Below the pieces are notes generated by a model. It was given only the letters and a program-made list of their open reading frames with translations. It was not told where the DNA came from and made no database searches. A stretch of 45,521 nt of DNA from Clostridia bacterium (GTDB lineage Bacteria; Bacillota_A; Clostridia; Christensenellales; CAG-138). Every line of letters begins with the position of its first letter. The stretch's first letter is position 1. The stretch covers positions 1-45,521 of the forward strand of contig JAFZJT010000177.1 of the NCBI GenBank assembly GCA_017553815.1, read 5' to 3'. The translations under genes were made by a program, and so were the position numbers. Of the stretch, positions 41,327 through 45,521 are shown piece by piece.

Positions 41327-43273
41327 ATGAAAAAACCCGTCCTTTGCGCCCTTGCCGCACTCTTCGCGCTCGCGCTCATTTCGGCGTTTTCCGCCTGCGC
41401 GATAAAGGGCGGCCCCGTGCCTCTCATCACCCCCAAGCCCACAGAGCAGGTGAGCGAGCCGCCCTCGATCATCCCCTCCCCGACGCAGACCCCGAGGCCG
41501 ACTCCCGCGCCCACGTCCACGCCGACGCCCTACGCCGAGCACGAGCTGCAGGCGCTTCGCAGCTTCTTCGCCCAAACCGATGATGAGGGCGAAAGCAACG
41601 GCAAGAAGCTTTTCGGAGTCTATTCCGAGGATGATCCGTCGTCCTGGCGCGATCATCTGGGCTTTGTAACGGCGGATGGCGAAATGCGCTTGGAGTGGCT
41701 CGCCGCCTACGACTGCGACCTCGTCGGCGAGCTCGATCTTTCGGGCTTTTCCAAGCTGCAGAGCGTGGAGTGCATCGGAAACGGCATTAGCGAGATACGG
41801 CTGAGCGGATGCTCCGAGCTGACGGCTCTGAGCTGCGGGCGAAACTACGGCGTAAAGCTCATCGACCTTGCCGACTGCACGATGCTCACCGTGCTTGAAT
41901 GCGATGCGATAGGGCTTACGGAGCTCGATCTTTCGCCCTTCCCGATGCTTTGGGGGCTTTCATGCAACGAAAACGAGCTTACGCGGCTCGATCTTTCGCT
42001 CTGCCCTAAGTTGTACGGCGTTATATGCAACGAAAACAGGCTCACGGAGCTCGATTTTTCAGGCTGTCCGCTTTTTGAGTACCTCGAGTGCTATGAAAAC
42101 GAGCTAACCGAGCTCGATTTTTCCAAGAACCCCATCCTCAATTACCTGGATTGCCGGGACAACAGGCTTTCCTCGCTCGTTTTACCTTCGGACTGCGTGC
42201 TTACGAATCTTGTGTGCAGCGGAAACGAGCTCACGGAGCTCGACCTTTCAAGCTGTTCGCGGCTCTATTATATCGACTGCGGCCAAAATAAGCTTGCGGA
42301 GCTCGACCCTTCTTCCTGCGGCGAGCTTATTACTCTTATCTGCTCAAACAACGCGCTTTCAAGCCTCGACGTTTTGAACTGCTCCCGTCTTGAGTATCTG
42401 ACCGCGGACGGCAACCCCGCGCTCAAAAAGCTCGTGCTTTCAGCAAACGCCCCTCTCACCGAGCTTTCCTGCGCGGACTGCGGCTTTACCGATCTCGATC
42501 TTTCGCTCTGCTCGCTTTCGACGCTCCGCTGCTCAAACAACGCGCTCACCGAGCTGCGCCTTCCCGCCTCGTTGAGTTGGCTTGAGTGCAGCGGAAACCG
42601 CCTCGATTCGCTTGAGCTTTCCGAGTGCACCGCGCTCAGTATTCTTAACTGCTCCGGCAACGAGCTTACGGAGCTTGAGCTTTCAAACAATACGCGCCTT
42701 GAATCGCTGAACTGCGCAAAAAACAAGCTCACGTCGCTCGATATTGCGCCGCTCTCCCTTCTTGAATGGTTCGATTGCTCCGAAAACAAGCTGTCGGCGC
42801 TCATCTTCCCCGTCGACGAAGCCAATACAGGCAACCATCTCATCAGCGTTGACTGCTCGAAAAACCTTCTGAGCGAGCTCGATACCTCGACTCTTTCCTT
42901 CCTCGCCTTCTTCGACTGCTCCGATAATTCGCTGACGGAGCTCGATATTTCTTCGTGCCCTTCGCTCCAGAATCTTTCGGTGCAGAATAATGAGCTGAGC
43001 GAGCTCGACCTTTCCGAAAACAAGCAGCTGACCGAGCTATACTGCTCCGCAAACAGGCTGACGGCGCTCGGTTTCATGGGCCATACGCGGCTCACCACGC
43101 TCGTTTGCGATAATAACGCGCTTACTTCGCTCACCTTCGAGCGGTGCTACAGCCTGACGCATTTGAACTGCAAGAAAAACGCGCTCACCTCCATCGACCT
43201 CACCGCCTGCACCGCCCTCGAGATGATACTGGTCGACGACGGCGTGGAGGTGCTTATACTAAGCTCTGATTAA
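41327..43273 (+). CDS. LRR lipoprotein 3
   Basis: A 648-residue third paralogue. ATG 41327 is chosen with AAAAGGAG upstream, 80 bases after LRR 2. Lipobox SAFSAC (Cys24), then a Pro/Thr linker. The cap (ELQALRSFFAQTDDEGESN, W, then ELDLSGFS) precedes about 23 leucine-rich repeats and an ending DGVEVLIL strand like that of LRR 2. Its shared ending suggests a C-terminal cap. The linker and the N-terminal cap are more conserved between LRR 2 and 3 than with LRR 1. A candidate terminator is the 6-bp hairpin at 43379-43398 with a TTTT tail. Confidence 0.85.
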   Translation: MKKPVLCALAALFALALISAFSACAIKGGPVPLITPKPTEQVSEPPSIIPSPTQTPRPTPAPTSTPTPYAEHELQALRSFFAQTDDEGESNGKKLFGVYSEDDPSSWRDHLGFVTADGEMRLEWLAAYDCDLVGELDLSGFSKLQSVECIGNGISEIRLSGCSELTALSCGRNYGVKLIDLADCTMLTVLECDAIGLTELDLSPFPMLWGLSCNENELTRLDLSLCPKLYGVICNENRLTELDFSGCPLFEYLECYENELTELDFSKNPILNYLDCRDNRLSSLVLPSDCVLTNLVCSGNELTELDLSSCSRLYYIDCGQNKLAELDPSSCGELITLICSNNALSSLDVLNCSRLEYLTADGNPALKKLVLSANAPLTELSCADCGFTDLDLSLCSLSTLRCSNNALTELRLPASLSWLECSGNRLDSLELSECTALSILNCSGNELTELELSNNTRLESLNCAKNKLTSLDIAPLSLLEWFDCSENKLSALIFPVDEANTGNHLISVDCSKNLLSELDTSTLSFLAFFDCSDNSLTELDISSCPSLQNLSVQNNELSELDLSENKQLTELYCSANRLTALGFMGHTRLTTLVCDNNALTSLTFERCYSLTHLNCKKNALTSIDLTACTALEMILVDDGVEVLILSSD

Positions 43274-43296
43274 AAGCGGATTAAATTGCCGAGGAG

Positions 43297-43400
43297 TTTT
43301 TCGTCCTGCCGATGTCGAACGAAGTGAGGCGATATGGAGTATCGTTGAACGAAGAGAGAGGAAGGCAGGGCGGAAAAGAACCGGCAAGAAGTCCGGTTTT
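43297..43400. other. Structured intergenic region with repeated GAACGAAG
   Basis: An outer stem of 12 or so bases (about 43297-43310 with 43364-43376) encloses a perfect-looking CGATAT/GTATCG hairpin with one wobble (43330-43344). Two GAACGAAG direct repeats flank it (43317-43324 and 43347-43354). A second hairpin, AACCGG/CCGGTT (43379-43398), follows. No gene is seen between 43274 and 43549. It may be a dispersed repeat or a structured RNA. Confidence 0.45.
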
Positions 43401-43440
43401 AGTTAGAGCTTAGTATTAGATAAAGGCGCCTGACTGACCG

Positions 43441-43468
43441 CCGAGCGGAGCAATTCGCTCGGTTTTTT
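43441..43468 (+). terminator. Intrinsic terminator before the GT-C-like gene
   Basis: CCGAGCG (43441-43447) pairs with CGCTCGG (43456-43462) around an 8-base loop, followed by six T. It would stop transcripts from the LRR cluster or the structured region. Confidence 0.8.
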
Positions 43469-43487
43469 ATTGCCCTGCCCGTTCGTA

Positions 43488-43516
43488 TTGACGGCGCGGA
43501 ATAAAAAAGGTAAAAT
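43488..43516 (+). promoter_or_regulatory. Promoter of the GT-C-like gene
   Basis: TTGACG (43488-43493), a 17-base spacer, TAAAAT (43511-43516), 33 bases before the GTG start. Confidence 0.7.
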
Positions 43517-43549
43517 GAAGTATCGAAAAATAAAAAGGGGGAACTCTGC

Positions 43550-45109
43550 GTGAAGCTCAAGGCTTCGGACTTTATTTCAAAGATAGTCTGCGCGCTCGTC
43601 GCCTGCTGTTTTCTTTGGGTGGCGGCGTGGCTGTTTTCGGGCGGCTATTATGAATACTCGCCGCTGTATCTTTCGGTGGGAACGCTTGCCGCGCTCGCCG
43701 TAACGGTGCTGTTTTGGCGGCTCATAGGTCGGCGCGAGGCCTTCTTCAAAAAGTACAGCCGCTTCATCACGGCGGGCTTTCTCGTTTTCATGCTCGCCGC
43801 GCAAATCGCTTTCTCCTTCCCGCTTCGCTATACCCCCGCATACGATATCGACGCGCTCTTCGGCGGCGCCTCCGAATGGGTGAACACGGGGAGCTTCCCG
43901 ACTTATTACGAATACTTCGCGATGTTTCACAACAATTTCGGCGGGCTCGTCCTCTTCAGAGTATGGTTCGCTCTGGTGAAGCTTTCGGGAACGACCGATT
44001 TCTTCTTCGCCGCCTGCCTGCTCAATTCGCTGCTTTCGCTCGCCACTATCGCGCTGACCGCCTCCTCGGCGGAAAGGCTCTTCGGCATTCGCGGCAGGAT
44101 GACGGCCCTTTTCCTTTTTTTCATAAGCCTGCCCTTCTATTTCATCGCGCCCGCCTTCTATACCGACGCACTTACGATGGTATTTCCCGCGCTCATCTTC
44201 AGGGCTTGGCTTCTTGCGAGGGATAAGGAAAACCGCTTGCAGAAGCTCGCCTGCTTCGTTTTGATGGGATTTGCCTGCGCAATCGGCTGCGGGATAAAGG
44301 CGACCGTCGTCATAATGCTCATCGCGGTCGTCATCGAGGGGATGCTCTATTCCGATTGGAAAACCCGGCTCCCCCTCGCCGCCATCGCCGCCGCGCTGAC
44401 GCTCGTTGTGATGCTCGCCGTAACCGCCGTTATCCATCATCATATCGGAGAGGAGCAGGCGCGGAAGAAGCGGATGCCCCTCACCCATTGGATAATGATG
44501 GGGCTTGCTAACTGGGGCGGCTACAACGGCGCCGATTATGAGTTCACAAAATCCTTTGAGGACCCCGACGAGCGCGCCGAGGCCGTTGCGGAGCGGATAA
44601 AAGAGCGTGTGAACGCTCTCGGCGTGGGCGGGCTGTTCAAGCTTTGGGGCAACAAGCTGGACCTCGTTTGGAACGACGGCACCTACGGCCTTTCGGATTG
44701 CCTCGGCTGTCCCCACGAGCAGGATAATTTCCTGCACAGCTTTCTTTTGAAAAACGACAACGTGCAGAGGGAGGTCTACAAGCATCTCTGCACCGCCGTG
44801 CTCGCCGCGATGTATCTGCTTCTCATCGCCTCCTGCGTTTCGGACGCCTTCTTCAAGGGAACGACCCTTCGCATACTCGCGCCGAGGCTCGCGCTTCTCG
44901 GAGTGTTCGTATTCTTCCTCCTCTGGGAGGCAAGGTGGCGGTATTTTTCAAACTTTGTGCCCGTCATAATGCTCTGCGCGCTGACGGGGCTTGAGAGCGT
45001 CCATGCAAATCTCGCCGCGAAAAAGGCGCGAAACAGCGAAAAAACTGAAGAAGGCGCGCCCCTCGGCGGCGAAGGCGAAACAGAGCCCGTTGCGCCGACG
45101 GCCGATTGA
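43550..45109 (+). CDS. Polytopic membrane protein, probable GT-C-type glycosyltransferase
   Basis: A 519-residue protein with about ten to twelve predicted helices. After the first helices a loop holds AYDIDALF, whose acidic residues resemble the catalytic site of GT-C (GT39-like) enzymes, which move sugars from lipid carriers outside the membrane. A later large outside loop (about 305-400) precedes the last helices, and the C-terminal tail is charged and soluble. The GTG start is supported by AAGGGGG upstream and by the promoter. The sugar and acceptor are unknown, and assignment to GT-C rests on topology and this one motif, so it may be another large membrane protein. Confidence 0.6.
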   Translation: MKLKASDFISKIVCALVACCFLWVAAWLFSGGYYEYSPLYLSVGTLAALAVTVLFWRLIGRREAFFKKYSRFITAGFLVFMLAAQIAFSFPLRYTPAYDIDALFGGASEWVNTGSFPTYYEYFAMFHNNFGGLVLFRVWFALVKLSGTTDFFFAACLLNSLLSLATIALTASSAERLFGIRGRMTALFLFFISLPFYFIAPAFYTDALTMVFPALIFRAWLLARDKENRLQKLACFVLMGFACAIGCGIKATVVIMLIAVVIEGMLYSDWKTRLPLAAIAAALTLVVMLAVTAVIHHHIGEEQARKKRMPLTHWIMMGLANWGGYNGADYEFTKSFEDPDERAEAVAERIKERVNALGVGGLFKLWGNKLDLVWNDGTYGLSDCLGCPHEQDNFLHSFLLKNDNVQREVYKHLCTAVLAAMYLLLIASCVSDAFFKGTTLRILAPRLALLGVFVFFLLWEARWRYFSNFVPVIMLCALTGLESVHANLAAKKARNSEKTEEGAPLGGEGETEPVAPTAD

Positions 45110-45130
45110 GCTTCGCGCATCGGCAACAAG

Positions 45131-45159
45131 TTGTCAAGACGCCGAAAAATCATTATACT
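45131..45159 (+). promoter_or_regulatory. Promoter of the cyclophilin lipoprotein gene
   Basis: TTGTCA (45131-45136), a 17-base spacer and TATACT (45154-45159), 58 bases before the ATG. Confidence 0.75.
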
Positions 45160-45217
45160 GTATACGTCGCGGTTTGCGGCAAAATCGGATACAAACGCTA
45201 AAGAACGGAGAACCCAA

Positions 45218-45521
45218 ATGAAAAAGCTTCTTGCTCTTATTCTCTGCGGCGCGTTTCTCGCGCTCGGCATAGCCGCCTGCACGCCGAAGGACGGCGCCCG
45301 GCAAACCAGTACCACGGGCGAGCCCGCCAAAACAACGGATGCGCCAACCGCCGCACCCACAACAGCACCCACTACCGCACCCGCTACCACAACCGAAGGA
45401 GATAAGTATATGAACAAGGTCTACGCAACCATCACCATGGAAAACGGCGGAGTTATCAAGCTCGAGCTGTATCCCGACCTCGCTCCCCAGAGCGTTCGCA
45501 ACTTCTGCTACCTCGCCCGCC
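45218..45521 (+). CDS. Cyclophilin-type peptidyl-prolyl isomerase lipoprotein (5' part)
   Basis: The gene runs off the window end after 101 codons. The signal peptide ends in the lipobox IAAC (Cys21), followed by a Thr/Pro/Ala linker. The domain opens with YATITMENGGVIKLELYPDLAPQSVRNF, quoted here as its core LELYPDLAP, the typical first strand and helix of cyclophilins. It should catalyse prolyl isomerisation of exported proteins at the membrane surface. GGAG lies seven bases before the ATG. Active-site residues are beyond the window. Confidence 0.85.
   Translation, partial: MKKLLALILCGAFLALGIAACTPKDGARQTSTTGEPAKTTDAPTAAPTTAPTTAPATTTEGDKYMNKVYATITMENGGVIKLELYPDLAPQSVRNFCYLAR

Noticed and set aside
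1..45521. tRNA, rRNA or tmRNA genes
   Set aside because: No cloverleaf with a GTTCGA-type arm or rRNA signature was recognised by eye; a dedicated scan would be decisive.

Overview
The window reads as chromosome of an anaerobic, gut-type Gram-positive bacterium (Clostridia, perhaps Oscillospirales or Christensenellales). The grounds are purine-rich Shine-Dalgarno sites (AGGAGG-like), sigma-A type promoters, many lipoproteins with Thr/Pro linkers, the RuvX/DUF1292 pair, an MntP-type pump and no outer-membrane genes. Most genes look moderately GC-rich; three stretches are clearly more AT-rich by eye. The species is not determined.

Layout: 1-6.8 kb, a MITE-like element, a TtcA-like tRNA thiolase, an S41 (CtpA-type) protease, and a HutD-mfd pair. 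6.8-10.1 kb, an AT-rich NYN-domain protein with its own promoter and terminator, then two GNAT acetyltransferases. 10.1-14.7 kb, ruvX-DUF1292-mntP, an M15 peptidase lipoprotein and two small membrane or lipoprotein genes. 14.8-20.9 kb, argF followed by an island in which the argF 3' end occurs three times. The three copies frame two AT-rich cargo modules: a secreted JAMM-like (DUF4329) protein plus a lipoprotein, and a three-gene FtsX/MacB-type ABC transporter. 21.1-27.4 kb, a phosphosugar mutase, a 1117-residue protein that is two fused Wzz/BY-kinase units with Tyr-Gly tails, and an Ig-like (DUF5011) anchored protein; probably one envelope or exopolysaccharide operon. 27.4-30 kb, a methyltransferase/EamA pair with an apparently leaderless start, a 23-residue peptide and a membrane protein. 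30-35 kb, an ECF sigma factor overlapping a 742-residue membrane protein whose extracellular repeat also occurs in the neighbouring lipoprotein. 35.1-37.5 kb, an MBL-fold lipoprotein, a VTC-domain protein and a DUF4956 membrane protein. 37.5-38 kb, an unexplained block ending in a terminator. 38-43.3 kb, three tandem LRR lipoproteins. 43.5-45.5 kb, a GT-C-like membrane protein and a truncated cyclophilin lipoprotein.

The strongest leads are the argF-tail island, where each repeat carries argF tail, terminator and promoter so that each insert is delivered ready to be expressed, and the tandem BY-kinase, whose first ATPase half looks degenerate and whose second looks intact. All identities come from reading motifs; no database search was run.
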